This document shows, piece by piece, positions 40,964-48,758 of a stretch of 64,000 nucleotides of DNA. The stretch is taken from positions 951,882 to 1,015,881 of the forward strand of contig NZ_JAGMUO010000097.1 in assembly GCF_019049325.1 (NCBI RefSeq). Reading direction: 5' to 3'. Under the pieces are notes generated by a model, which was given only the letters and a program-made list of their open reading frames with translations, searched no databases and was not told the DNA's origin. The first letter of the stretch is position 1. Each line of letters opens with the position of its first letter. Source of the stretch: Streptomyces sp. AC512_CC834. Lineage in GTDB: Bacteria > Actinomycetota > Actinomycetes > Streptomycetales > Streptomycetaceae. The translations under genes were made by a program, and so were the position numbers.

Positions 40964-41968
40964 TTAGGCCGACGTTCCCCGGCTCGACAACTCCCTTTCG
41001 GGCCCTCCGCCGGCCACGGGGTTGGCGGAGCCCTTCGCCGGCGCCGACGACTGGGCGATGAAGGCGCCGGCCAGCACCACGACGCCGCCGATGATCTGCG
41101 GGGCGGAGAGGTGCTCGCCGAGCAGCACCCAGGCGAGCACGGTCGCGATGACCGCTTCGAGGCACGCCACGACTCCGGCGACCTGCGGAGACAGCCGGCG
41201 CACGGAGACCACACCGGTGACGTAGGCGAGGACCGTGGCGAGGAGCACGATCCAGGCCAGCAGCAGGGCGGCGGCGACGGGGGTGCCGTCCATGGGGACG
41301 CTGTCGGCGAGGACCGACCACTCCATCGACCAGGGCCGGGCGACGACGGTGAGTACGGCGGCCCCGACGAGCAGGCCGTGAGCGATGACGCCGAGCGGGT
41401 CGGGCGCCTCGTCACCGGCGTCGGCGCCCTGGTCGGACAGGACGAAGTAGCCGACCTGGCAGCAGGCGGCGCCGAGCGCGAGCAGCAGTCCGAGGGCGTC
41501 GAAGCGCAGCCCCGACCAGACCTCGACGACGCAGGCGAGCCCGCCGACCGCCAGGACGACGCCGAGCGCGGCGGCGCGCGTGACCGGCCGCCGCTGCACG
41601 AACCGCACCCAGCCGAGCACCAGGGCGGGTGCCAGGTACTCGACGAGCAGCGCGACGCCCACGGGGATCCGGGAGATGGCGGCGAAGTAGCAGGCCTGCA
41701 CACCGGCCACGGCGAGCAGCCCGAACCCGGCGAGCAGTCCGGGGCGGCGGCGCAGCAGCGCGCGGTGGCGCACGGCGAGCGGCAGCATCACCAGAGCCGC
41801 GCCGGCCACGCGCAGCCAGACGACGTGGAGCGGATCGAGTCCGGCCTCGATCAGCGGCTTGGCCGCGACTCCGGAGCCTCCGAAGGCGACCGCGGAGGCG
41901 AGTGCCAGACCGAGACCGGTGCCCTTGCCGCGGTTGCCGCGAGCGCTGTCAGACGTATGCACCGGCAC
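40964..41968 (-). CDS. EamA/DMT-family transporter (upstream copy)
   Basis: 334 residues and ten helices; LALASAVAFGGSGVAAKPLIEAGLDPLHVVWLRVAG opens the first repeat in the RhaT/threonine-exporter style, and AGVVACLEAVIATVLAWVLLGEHLSAPQIIGGVVVLAGAF closes the second. It is only distantly like the downstream EamA gene. The start is GTG at 41966-41968, with a second GTG two codons in; no clear ribosome-binding site is visible for either. Confidence 0.85.
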   Translation of the reverse strand: MPVHTSDSARGNRGKGTGLGLALASAVAFGGSGVAAKPLIEAGLDPLHVVWLRVAGAALVMLPLAVRHRALLRRRPGLLAGFGLLAVAGVQACYFAAISRIPVGVALLVEYLAPALVLGWVRFVQRRPVTRAAALGVVLAVGGLACVVEVWSGLRFDALGLLLALGAACCQVGYFVLSDQGADAGDEAPDPLGVIAHGLLVGAAVLTVVARPWSMEWSVLADSVPMDGTPVAAALLLAWIVLLATVLAYVTGVVSVRRLSPQVAGVVACLEAVIATVLAWVLLGEHLSAPQIIGGVVVLAGAFIAQSSAPAKGSANPVAGGGPERELSSRGTSA

Positions 41969-41986
41969 ATGATGACAGGGGACGAC

Positions 41987-42079
41987 ATGACCGTCACCCC
42001 CAATGACACCTGTCTCACCGACTGGACGCCCGGTACCGACGCCGACGAGAAGCCGAGCCGGGGGCGGCCTCGGCGCTAG
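41987..42079 (+). CDS. Possible 30-aa basic-tailed peptide
   Basis: ATG 41987 with AGGGGA 5-10 bp upstream opens MTVTPNDTCLTDWTPGTDAD then EKPSRGRPRR and a TAG. The composition changes from normal to the low-complexity repeat exactly near its end. It starts 19 bp from the divergent EamA start. It may be a true small gene or the broken 5' end of a longer one whose rest was replaced by the repeat. I know no relative. Confidence 0.35.
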   Translation: MTVTPNDTCLTDWTPGTDADEKPSRGRPRR

Positions 42080-42490
42080 GGCCAGGGCCGGGACAACGCC
42101 GGGGGCCCGCGCCAGAGCCCGGGGCCGGGGGCGGACCGGGGCCGAGGGACGGACCGGGACCGGATGCTGTTGGCGAATCCTGTGGCGGTCGGTGTTTGGA
42201 CAGTCTGTCCCGGCAGAAGCGCAACTTCGGCGGCGTGTCGCCGGAACAAACTATCCAATCATGAGGCCCGGACCACGGGGCCGACGGCTGTCCGACCGAT
42301 TCGCCAACAGCGCCGGGACCGGGACCGGCTCAGGGTGCCGGGGCGGGCCGAAGCAGAGGGCCGCGCCAGAGCCCGGGGCCCGGGGGCGGGCCGCAGCCTA
42401 GAGCCGGACCAGGTCCGGGGCCGAGACCGGGAGCCGAGGGCGGGCCGAAGCCGAGGGCCAGACCGGGACCGGGGGACCGGAGCCGGGGGC
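42062..42490. repeat. GC-rich low-complexity repeat flanking a structured element
   Basis: Degenerate units of GGGGCCGGGGGCGG, GGGACCGGGACCGG and GCCGAGGGCGGGCC type on both sides of 42166-42311. GCGCCAGAGCCCGGGGCC occurs at both 42110-42127 and 42363-42380, so the flanks share longer direct repeats. No gene is supported in it. Confidence 0.75.
42166..42311. other. 146-bp element with 14-bp perfect terminal inverted repeats
   Basis: GCTGTTGGCGAATC (42166-42179) is matched exactly by GATTCGCCAACAGC (42298-42311). Inside, TTGGACAGTCTGTCCCGGC (42196-42214) and GCCGGAACAAACTATCCAA (42240-42258) form a 19-bp inverted repeat with three mismatches. All three would be G-U pairs in a minus-strand RNA but C-A mismatches in a plus-strand RNA. 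The middle adds small hairpins (GAAG-CGCAA-CTTC at 42217-42229). Base composition is more AT-rich than its flanks. It may be a miniature inverted-repeat element or a structured RNA gene. Confidence 0.6.
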
Positions 42491-42494
42491 CGGC

Positions 42495-43070
42495 TCAGGG
42501 GGTCGGCTCGAAGTGGCTCTCCACGCGCGCGAGCACCGTGTGCGGCTCGACGGCCGCGCGGGCCAGCACCTCGACGGCGCGCGCCTGCGGGTCCGCGACC
42601 AGGGCGGCGAGCAGGTCGACGCCGCAGGCCCGGGCCACCCCGCGCCGGGCGGCGCGTGCGCAGGCGGCCTCCATGGCCGCCGCGGCCAGCGGCGAGAACC
42701 CTGCGACGCCGGGCACGACGGGCACGGCGCCGGAGTCCTCGACGGAGCTCTGCCAGCGCAGCCCGTAGCCGATGCTGCGCTGCACGAGATAGCCGAGCAG
42801 CCGGGCGATCCGGGGCCCGTCCCCGAGCAGCGCACGCGCCTCGGCGTCGCACTCCAGGAGCGAGTGCAGCAGATGGGCCGTGTCGATCTGCCGGTCCCCG
42901 TCCCGCACCGCCCGGCGACGGGCACCGGAGACCGCCGATGCCAGTTCCGCGCTGAACCGGTCATCGAGGTCGGTGCCTTCCGGGCGCCGGCCGCCTTGCT
43001 CGCCGGCCGACTGCCGGGGGATACGGGGTTGCACATCACCCAGCTCATCAGTCCCAAGGGGCCGGGTCAT
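42495..43070 (-). CDS. Clp N-terminal-domain protein (no ATPase)
   Basis: About 191 residues with two Clp-N-like helical repeats: FSAELASAVSGARRRAVRDGDRQIDTAHLLHSLLE and LAAAAMEAACARAARRGVARACGVDLLAALVADP. There is no Walker motif, so it is a stand-alone Clp-N protein, often found as ClpS/ClpN-like or transcription-associated proteins in Streptomyces. The ATG at 43068-43070 and a GTG at 43032-43034 are both possible starts. The function may be in substrate binding for Clp proteases. Confidence 0.75.
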   Translation of the reverse strand: MTRPLGTDELGDVQPRIPRQSAGEQGGRRPEGTDLDDRFSAELASAVSGARRRAVRDGDRQIDTAHLLHSLLECDAEARALLGDGPRIARLLGYLVQRSIGYGLRWQSSVEDSGAVPVVPGVAGFSPLAAAAMEAACARAARRGVARACGVDLLAALVADPQARAVEVLARAAVEPHTVLARVESHFEPTP

Positions 43071-43233
43071 CCCCGAAGGGAAGCATTTCGCCGTCCCACA
43101 CAGAGTGGACCCGCCCGACCGGAATCTCCTCCTTGCGGATGAGATCAAGCCGTTTCGGCCCACCAGGCGCGCGCCGCCTTGCCGCGCGCCCACCGGGGCA
43201 ACCGAAACGGACCCTCGCGGGTCGAACAAGGAC

Positions 43234-43422
43234 ATGAGGAGCAGGTGCTGGCTCGTGGCGCTGCCCGCCGTCGACGGCAGGCAGTACGTGTACCGGGTGG
43301 ACGCCCCGGCGGAGGCGCTGCTCGCCGACCTGTTCTGGGAGGCGTGGCACTGCCACGACGAGAGCGCCTTCCCGCGCGCGTGGGATCTCTTCGACGCGGC
43401 GGTGATACGGCGGGTCGACTGA
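43234..43422 (+). CDS. Small hypothetical protein, 62 aa
   Basis: ATG 43234 opens MRSRCWLVALPAVDGRQYVY, followed by a helical, acidic C-terminal half ending VIRRVD. The dense aromatic content (YVYRVDAPAEALLADLFWEAWHC within residues 18-40) looks like a real folded mini-protein. It has only a weak AAGGA two bases before the ATG. Divergent from the Clp-N gene; no known family. Confidence 0.55.
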   Translation: MRSRCWLVALPAVDGRQYVYRVDAPAEALLADLFWEAWHCHDESAFPRAWDLFDAAVIRRVD

Positions 43423-43431
43423 GCGCGCCCC

Positions 43432-43492
43432 ACGCGAAGACCCTCCATGCGAAGGGCGTCCAAGGGCATCCATACGAAGGCCCTCAACGCGA
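43432..43492. repeat. GCGAAG-type short repeats
   Basis: Four imperfect copies of ~14-18 bp with CCATGCGAAGGGC as the core follow the stop of the 62-aa gene and run into the PadR terminator. Confidence 0.55.
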
Positions 43493-43524
43493 AGGTGCCC
43501 CGTGGATCTCTCCACGGGGCACCT
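43493..43524 (-). terminator. Terminator of the PadR gene
   Basis: AGGTGCCCCGTGGA / TCCACGGGGCACCT is a perfect 14-bp stem with a 4-nt loop, beginning 6 bp after the PadR stop. It is symmetrical and would stop transcription in both directions. Confidence 0.88.
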
Positions 43525-43529
43525 CACTG

Positions 43530-44186
43530 TCAGTCCTCGTCGGCGAGGATCAGGTACAGCTTCTTGCGGGCGTCACCGATGACGGCGAGCGCCTTCTCCC
43601 GCTGTTCCTTGCTGCCGGTCTTCCAGACCTGGCCGAAGGCCTCCATCAGTCCGAACCCGGCCTGCCGGATGTCGTTCAGAGCCTCCCAGTCGACGCCCCG
43701 CGAGGCCTCTTCCCAGGGAGCCTCCGGGCCTTCCTCGGCCGCGGTCCGGCCCGCCTCGGTGAGCGCGAACAGCTTCTTGCCGCCCTCGCTCTCGCTGGCG
43801 ATCAGGCCCTCGTCCTCCAGTAGCTGGAGGGTGGGGTACACCGACCCGGGGCTGGGCTTCCACGCCCCGCCGCTGCGCTCGGCGATCTCCTGGATCATCT
43901 CGTAGCCGTGCATCGGCCGGTCCTTCAGGAGGGCAAGGATCGACGCCCGTACGTCGCCACGCCGTGCCCTTCCCCTGGGCCCACCACGCCCTCGGCCGCC
44001 CCAGGGGCCGCCGTGACCGAAGCCCGGCCCGAAGGGGCCGCCGGGGCCCCCGGGGCCACCGCCGGGACCGCCCGGCCCGAAGGGGCCGAAAGCCGCACGC
44101 CGGCCGTCGAAGCCACCGCGGCCGAAGGGGCCGCCCTCTCCGTGGCCGTGTCCACCGTGTCCACGCTCGTATCCGTGGGTACGCAT
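43530..44186 (-). CDS. PadR-family regulator with Gly-rich N-terminal extension
   Basis: 218 residues. Residues 1-78 are a Gly/Pro/Phe/His-rich tail (GGPGGGPGGPGGPFGPGFG is part of it). The PadR winged helix follows: VRASILALLKDRPMHGYEMIQEIAERSGGAWKPSPGSVYPTLQLLEDEGLI (about 80-130). The C-terminal helix region is ~155-215. The start ATG at 44184-44186 has GGAG 8 bp upstream; an earlier GTG and ATG exist. PadR proteins usually repress a neighbouring transporter; here only an alpha/beta hydrolase gene lies divergently. Confidence 0.88.
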   Translation of the reverse strand: MRTHGYERGHGGHGHGEGGPFGRGGFDGRRAAFGPFGPGGPGGGPGGPGGPFGPGFGHGGPWGGRGRGGPRGRARRGDVRASILALLKDRPMHGYEMIQEIAERSGGAWKPSPGSVYPTLQLLEDEGLIASESEGGKKLFALTEAGRTAAEEGPEAPWEEASRGVDWEALNDIRQAGFGLMEAFGQVWKTGSKEQREKALAVIGDARKKLYLILADED

Positions 44187-44229
44187 CGCCATCACTCCAT
44201 TCAGTCGTTGATCTGTCGCGATGCCTCAA

Positions 44230-44239
44230 CGATATATCG
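44230..44239. promoter_or_regulatory. CGATATATCG palindrome upstream of PadR
   Basis: Perfect 10-bp palindrome 44 bp ahead of the PadR start. TCGCGATG at 44216-44223 and GTATCGCA at 44243-44250 lie either side as further imperfect arms. Likely PadR auto-operator. Confidence 0.5.
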
Positions 44240-44351
44240 GAACGTATCGCATGGCAACCCCCTGCCGAACGGGACACCCGCTCCCGCTCGGTCCGGAAAG
44301 ATCCTTTATCCGGTACTCGAAACAAGGCGGGCGCCCTACAGTGAGGCGGCG

Positions 44352-45197
44352 ATGACACTCCTACACGCTCATGACTACGGGGGCGACGGCCCCCAACTGG
44401 TGCTTCTGCACGGCCACGCCCGGTCGCTCACCGACTGGGACGCCTCGGCCTCCCTGCTCACCGCCGGACACCGGGTCCTCGCCCTCGACCTGCCCGGACA
44501 CGGCCGCTCTCCGAGCGCCTCCCCCTGGACCGTTCCCACCGTGGTGGGGCACATCGCGGACACCCTCGAGGCGCACGGCGTGCCGGAGGCCGTCGTGGTG
44601 GGCCACTCCCTCGGCGGCCTGATCGCGGTCGAGTACGCCCGCGCCAGGGCCCGCGCCGCCGTCAACCTCGACGGCTTCTGGTGGGGGCGCGAGCGACCGG
44701 GCGCGGAGCAACTGGCCGAGGGCCTGCTGGCGTCGGCCGGGGCGATCGCCCCGTCGGGGTACATCGAGGAGCGGGTCGAGAACTCCGCCCCGTTCGGGGT
44801 TCCCGCCGACCGTGCGGAGGCCGCCGCCCGCAGGGCCGCCCGCCCGTTGCCCGACGGCAGGTGGCAGACGCTGCCTGAGCGGGCGGAGGCGCTGGAGATC
44901 TTCGACGAGCTCCACCGGCTCGGCGCGCTCGGTGTCACCTCGTGGCTGGAGGGGGTCGACCGTCCACTGCTGCTGGTGCAGGCGGGCCGGCGGCCGCCGG
45001 CCCCGCCCGGCATGGAGTGGTTCGACGAGTTCAGCGCCCGGTTCGCGCGAGAGGTCTCAGACGAACTGGCCGCGCTCGCCCGCACCCGGCCGACGCTCGC
45101 GGTCAGCCGTGTCGACGCCACTCACGTCATGCACATGGAGGCCCCGGAGGCGGTGGCGTCGCTGGTCACCGGATTCGTCCGAGGACTGCCCGACTGA
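44352..45197 (+). CDS. Alpha/beta-hydrolase
   Basis: 281 residues. VLLHGHARSLTDWDAS supplies the oxyanion HG motif (~residue 17), VVGHSLGG (~80) holds the nucleophile serine, and VDATHVMHMEAPEAV near 260 the catalytic histidine. The middle lid contains two Trp-rich stretches. It may hydrolyse an ester, lactone or epoxide. The last codons run into a 25-bp tandem repeat. CCTACAGT upstream resembles a -10 box close to the start. Confidence 0.88.
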   Translation: MTLLHAHDYGGDGPQLVLLHGHARSLTDWDASASLLTAGHRVLALDLPGHGRSPSASPWTVPTVVGHIADTLEAHGVPEAVVVGHSLGGLIAVEYARARARAAVNLDGFWWGRERPGAEQLAEGLLASAGAIAPSGYIEERVENSAPFGVPADRAEAAARRAARPLPDGRWQTLPERAEALEIFDELHRLGALGVTSWLEGVDRPLLLVQAGRRPPAPPGMEWFDEFSARFAREVSDELAALARTRPTLAVSRVDATHVMHMEAPEAVASLVTGFVRGLPD

Positions 45198-45265
45198 GCA
45201 TCCCGGCCGGGTGACCGACTGAGGATCCCCGCCGGGTGACCGACTGAGGATCCCCGCCGGGCCGG
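45191..45265. repeat. Three 25-bp tandem repeats across the hydrolase stop codon
   Basis: Units at 45191-45215, 45216-45240 and 45241-45265 begin CGACTGAGGATCCCCGCCGG, the first two ending GTGAC; units two and three differ at 3 positions. The TGA of the hydrolase is inside the first unit, so every unit carries an in-frame-looking CGA-CTG-AG stop context. Confidence 0.85.
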
Positions 45266-45369
45266 CGAGGCGGGGGCGGGCCCGACCGAGGGATCCCGCC
45301 CCCGAATCCGGTCCAGAGCTCGGGAATTGGCCTTGGTCCACGGCCCGGGCAGGCGTCTAGCGTCGGGGC

Positions 45370-46179
45370 ATGCGCATCCGAATCGTCGACGCCTTCACCG
45401 ACCGGCCCTTCGCCGGCAATCCCGCAGGGGTCCTGCTTCTCGACGCCTTCCCGGAGGACGACCGGCTCCGGCGGGTCGCCCTGGAGGTCAACCACGCCGA
45501 GACCGCGTTCGCCCACCGCCTGCCCGCGGGCGGCGAGGCCGACTGGGCGCTGCGCTGGTTCACACCGGTTGCCGAGGTCGCGATGTGCGGCCACGCCACG
45601 CTCGCCACCGCCCACGTCCTGCACACCACGGGCGCCCACGAGGGGCCGGTGCGGTTCGCCACCCTCAGCGGCGTACTCGTCGCGACGCCCCGCGAGGACG
45701 GCTCGGTCACCCTGGACTTCCCGACCGCGCCGCTCACCCCGGTCGAGGCCCCGGCGGGCGTCGCCGAGGCGCTGGGCGCCGAGCCCCACGCCGTCCTGGA
45801 CACCGGTCCGCACACCGGGGACCTGTTGGTCGAGGTCGCCGACGAGAAGACCGTGCGCGGGCTGACGCCGGACCACAAGGCGCTGGCGGCCCACTCCGGG
45901 CGCGGCGTCATCGCCACCGCCCGGGCCGAGGACCCCGCCCGCGGCTACGACTACGTCTCCCGCTGCTTCTTCCCGGGCGTCGGCATCGACGAGGACGCCG
46001 TCACCGGCAGCGCCCACACGGCGCTTGCGCCCTTCTGGTCCGAGCGCCTCGGCCGCCCCGACCTCACCGGGCTCCAGGCCTCGCCCCGTTCCGGGCGGGT
46101 GCGCACGCAACTGCGCGGCGGGCGCACGCTGCTGAGCGGGCACGCGGTGACGGTGATCGACGGCGAGCTGCTGGCCTGA
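45370..46179 (+). CDS. PhzF-family isomerase
   Basis: 269 residues matching PhzF/DapF-like proteins: MRIRIVDAFTDRPFAGNPAGVLLLD at the start has the GNPA motif, NHAETAFAH carries the conserved Glu, and RWFTPVAEVAMCGHATLATAHVL gives the CGHATL block. DEDAVTGSAHTALAPFW near 208 is the C-terminal mirror motif. The family includes the isomerase of phenazine biosynthesis, but most members have unknown substrates; there are no phenazine genes nearby. Confidence 0.9.
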   Translation: MRIRIVDAFTDRPFAGNPAGVLLLDAFPEDDRLRRVALEVNHAETAFAHRLPAGGEADWALRWFTPVAEVAMCGHATLATAHVLHTTGAHEGPVRFATLSGVLVATPREDGSVTLDFPTAPLTPVEAPAGVAEALGAEPHAVLDTGPHTGDLLVEVADEKTVRGLTPDHKALAAHSGRGVIATARAEDPARGYDYVSRCFFPGVGIDEDAVTGSAHTALAPFWSERLGRPDLTGLQASPRSGRVRTQLRGGRTLLSGHAVTVIDGELLA

Positions 46180-46224
46180 CACGGCACAGGAACGCGGCAC
46201 AGGAACACGACACGGGAACGCGCT

Positions 46225-46269
46225 GTGGCGCACGTGGCGCACGTGGCGCACCTGGCGCACCTGGCGCGC
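46225..46269. repeat. Five 9-bp tandem repeats GTGGCGCAC
   Basis: GTGGCGCAC three times (46225-46251), then CTGGCGCAC and CTGGCGCGC. Just before, three ~13-bp units of CACAGGAAC type at 46184-46220 follow the PhzF stop. The array lies between convergent genes. Confidence 0.85.
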
Positions 46270-46277
46270 CCGCGCGT

Positions 46278-47105
46278 TCACGCCGTCGGCAGCCAGTCCA
46301 CCTTCCCGGCCAGCAGCCCGTAGCCGACGAAGGCCCCGATGTCGAGCAGCGAGTGCGCCACCACCAGCGGGCCCACCCGCCCCCAACGGCGGTACAGGTA
46401 GACGAACACGACGCCCATCACCATGTTGCCGACGAAGCCGCCGATGCCCTGGTAGAGGTGGTACGACCCGCGCAGCACCGAACTGGCCGCCATCGACGCG
46501 CCCCTGCTCCAGCCGAGCCGGTCGAGCCGGCGCAGCAGGTAGCCGACGACGATGACCTCCTCCAGGACGGAGTTCTGCACCGCCGAGAGGATCAGTACGG
46601 GGTACTTCCACCACACGTCGGGCAGGGCCTCGGGCACCACGGTGAGGTTGAAGCCGAGGCCGCGGGCGGCCAGGTAGAAGGCGATGCCGGTGCTGCCGAT
46701 GACGGCGGCGACGGCGGCTCCGCGGCCCAGGTCGGGCCACGGGCGGCTGCGGTCGAACCCGAGAGCGCGCAGCCCGCTGCCCTCGCGCAGCAGGAAGTGC
46801 GCCACCAGGGCGACCGGGACGAGGGCCGTGGTGATCCCGAAGAGCTGCCAGGCCAGGTCCAGCCAGGGACGCCCGGGCGCCGCGGAGGCGTTGAGGGTGG
46901 CCGCCTGGTCCTTGAGCCCGCCGGGCCGGGTGACCGAGCCGATGAAGCTGATGAGGGCGGACACCCCGCTCGCGCCGAGCGAGAGCGCCAGGACGAGCAG
47001 CGTCTCGTCACGCAGGATCCGCCGCGTAAGCCGCTCCTCCGCCCATGGCTCCTCGCCGAGTCGCTTCTGAGGGAACGAATCGTCCACCGGGCCCGCCTCC
47101 GCCAT
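46278..47105 (-). CDS. CPBP-family (CAAX-like) intramembrane protease
   Basis: 275 residues with about seven helices. The Abi/CPBP motif 1 is EEVIVVGYLLRRL near residue 188, motif 2 is LRGSYHLYQG with the His near 210, and motif 3 VAHSLLDIGAF near 250. Motif 1 has the EE pair but not the Arg-Gly that follows in many members. Relatives process prenylated or membrane proteins, or confer bacteriocin self-immunity. The start is ATG 47103-47105 with AGGCAGG upstream. Confidence 0.85.
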   Translation of the reverse strand: MAEAGPVDDSFPQKRLGEEPWAEERLTRRILRDETLLVLALSLGASGVSALISFIGSVTRPGGLKDQAATLNASAAPGRPWLDLAWQLFGITTALVPVALVAHFLLREGSGLRALGFDRSRPWPDLGRGAAVAAVIGSTGIAFYLAARGLGFNLTVVPEALPDVWWKYPVLILSAVQNSVLEEVIVVGYLLRRLDRLGWSRGASMAASSVLRGSYHLYQGIGGFVGNMVMGVVFVYLYRRWGRVGPLVVAHSLLDIGAFVGYGLLAGKVDWLPTA

Positions 47106-47216
47106 GCACACCTGCCTCTAGCTGGGACGTCACAGCTTGCCCGATCAGTATGGGGCGGCGCGCGGCGGGGCCGGACCCGGCGAAGGCGGACCCGGCAAAG
47201 GAGGACCCGGCTGCCG

Positions 47217-48758
47217 TCAGCTCACCGGCACCGGCTCCGATCCCGGCTCCGGTTCCGGCTCCGGCAGGCCCACCGGCCACAGGTGCACGGGATCGCCCAC
47301 GCGCATGAGTTCGACGTAGCGGCGGGTCGTGGCGGCCAGCGCGGCCTCCCGGGACAGGCCCGCCTCCAGCCCCCGGTGGAACGTGGCAGCCTGCCAGGAC
47401 GCGCCGTTGACCCGGCGCCGGCACCGCTCCTCGATCACACCGAGATACAGGTCCCGGTCCGCGGGCTCCACACCCCACGCGTCGAGACCGGCTTCGGCGA
47501 GCGGCAGCAGTTCGTCGCGTACGAGGACGGCGGCGTCGACCTCGGTGGTACCGCCGAGGCGGCCGCGCCGGGGCCACTCGAAGCGGGCGTCGATGCCGTG
47601 GCGGCACGCGGCCTCGAAGTTGGCGGCGGCGGCCTCGAACGGCAGCCGGGTCCACACCGGCCGGGGCTCCTCGGCGAGCGCGCGCACGACGCCGTAGTAG
47701 AAGGCCGCGTTGGCGATGACGTCGGTGACGGTGGGGCCCGCGGGCAGGACCCGGTTCTCCACGCGCAGGTGCGGGACGCCGTCGGCGATGTCGTAGACGG
47801 GGCGGTTCCAGCGGTAGACGGTGCCGTTGTGCAGGACGAGTTCGGAGAGCGAGGGCACGCCGCCCGCGTCCAGGACCTCCAGCGGGTCCTCCTCGTCGCA
47901 GATCGGCAGCAGCGCCGGGAAGTAACGCCGGTTCTCCTCGAACAGGTCGTAGGCCGAGGTCACCCACCGCTCGCCGAACCAGGTGCGCGGCCGCACGCCC
48001 TGGGCCTGCAGCTCGGGCGGGCGGGTGTCGGTGGACTGCTGGAACAGCGGGGGCCGCGACTCGCGCCACAGTTCGCGGCCGAACAGGAAGGGCGCGTTGG
48101 CGCCGAGGGCGATCTGCGCGGCGGTGACCGCCTGGGCCGCGTTCCACACGTCGGCGAAGCGGTCCGGGGTGACCTGGAGGTGCAGTTGCACCGAGGTGCA
48201 GGCGGCCTCGGGGGCGATGGACTTGGAGGTGCAGGTCAGGCGCTCGACGCCCTCGATGTCGAGGGTGAAGTCCTCGCCGCGGGCGGCCACGATCTGTTCG
48301 TTGAGCAGTGCGTAGCGGTCGACGGCGGAGAGATTGGAGGAGACGAGGTCGTCCCGGTCGAGCGTCGGCAGAATGCCGATCATCGCGATTCCCGCGTCCA
48401 CCTCGCCCGCCTTGCGATCCGCATATGCCAACGATGTACGGATCTCCTCGGCGAGCCGGTCGAATACCCGGCCGCCCAGGCGGTGGGGAGCTATGTTGAC
48501 TTCCAGGTTGAACATGGCGAGTTCTGTTTGGAAGTCGCGACTGGCGATGCGCTCGAGGACTTGCGCATTCAACATTTTCGGCATCCCGTCGGCACCGACG
48601 AGATTCAATTCGATCTCCAGCCCCATCAGGTTCTTCGGGCGGTCGAACCGCTTCTCCGCCAGAAGTCGCTCCAGGCCCGTCAGGCACCGCTGGAGCTTCT
48701 CGCGGTAGCGCTGGCGATCGGACAGGTCGAACTGACCTGCCACGACCTTCTCCCCCAT
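47217..48758 (-). CDS. Glutamate-cysteine-ligase-like (GCS2-type) enzyme
   Basis: 513 residues. The GCS2 core is MGLEIELNLVGADGMP (about residue 42-57, with the metal-binding glutamates), then NLEVNIAPHRLGG, CTSVQLHLQV near 200, and VENRVLPAGPTVTDVIANAAFYYG near 340-365. Enzymes of this fold join glutamate to an amine; in Streptomyces, which make mycothiol instead of glutathione, such proteins are linked to ergothioneine (EgtA) or have unknown substrates. ATG 48756-48758 is used. The C-terminus ends in Pro-Glu repeats. Confidence 0.8.
   Translation of the reverse strand: MGEKVVAGQFDLSDRQRYREKLQRCLTGLERLLAEKRFDRPKNLMGLEIELNLVGADGMPKMLNAQVLERIASRDFQTELAMFNLEVNIAPHRLGGRVFDRLAEEIRTSLAYADRKAGEVDAGIAMIGILPTLDRDDLVSSNLSAVDRYALLNEQIVAARGEDFTLDIEGVERLTCTSKSIAPEAACTSVQLHLQVTPDRFADVWNAAQAVTAAQIALGANAPFLFGRELWRESRPPLFQQSTDTRPPELQAQGVRPRTWFGERWVTSAYDLFEENRRYFPALLPICDEEDPLEVLDAGGVPSLSELVLHNGTVYRWNRPVYDIADGVPHLRVENRVLPAGPTVTDVIANAAFYYGVVRALAEEPRPVWTRLPFEAAAANFEAACRHGIDARFEWPRRGRLGGTTEVDAAVLVRDELLPLAEAGLDAWGVEPADRDLYLGVIEERCRRRVNGASWQAATFHRGLEAGLSREAALAATTRRYVELMRVGDPVHLWPVGLPEPEPEPGSEPVPVS

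Noticed and set aside
45370..46179. A phenazine biosynthetic locus suggested by PhzF
   Set aside because: No other phenazine genes are nearby and PhzF-like proteins are widespread without phenazines.
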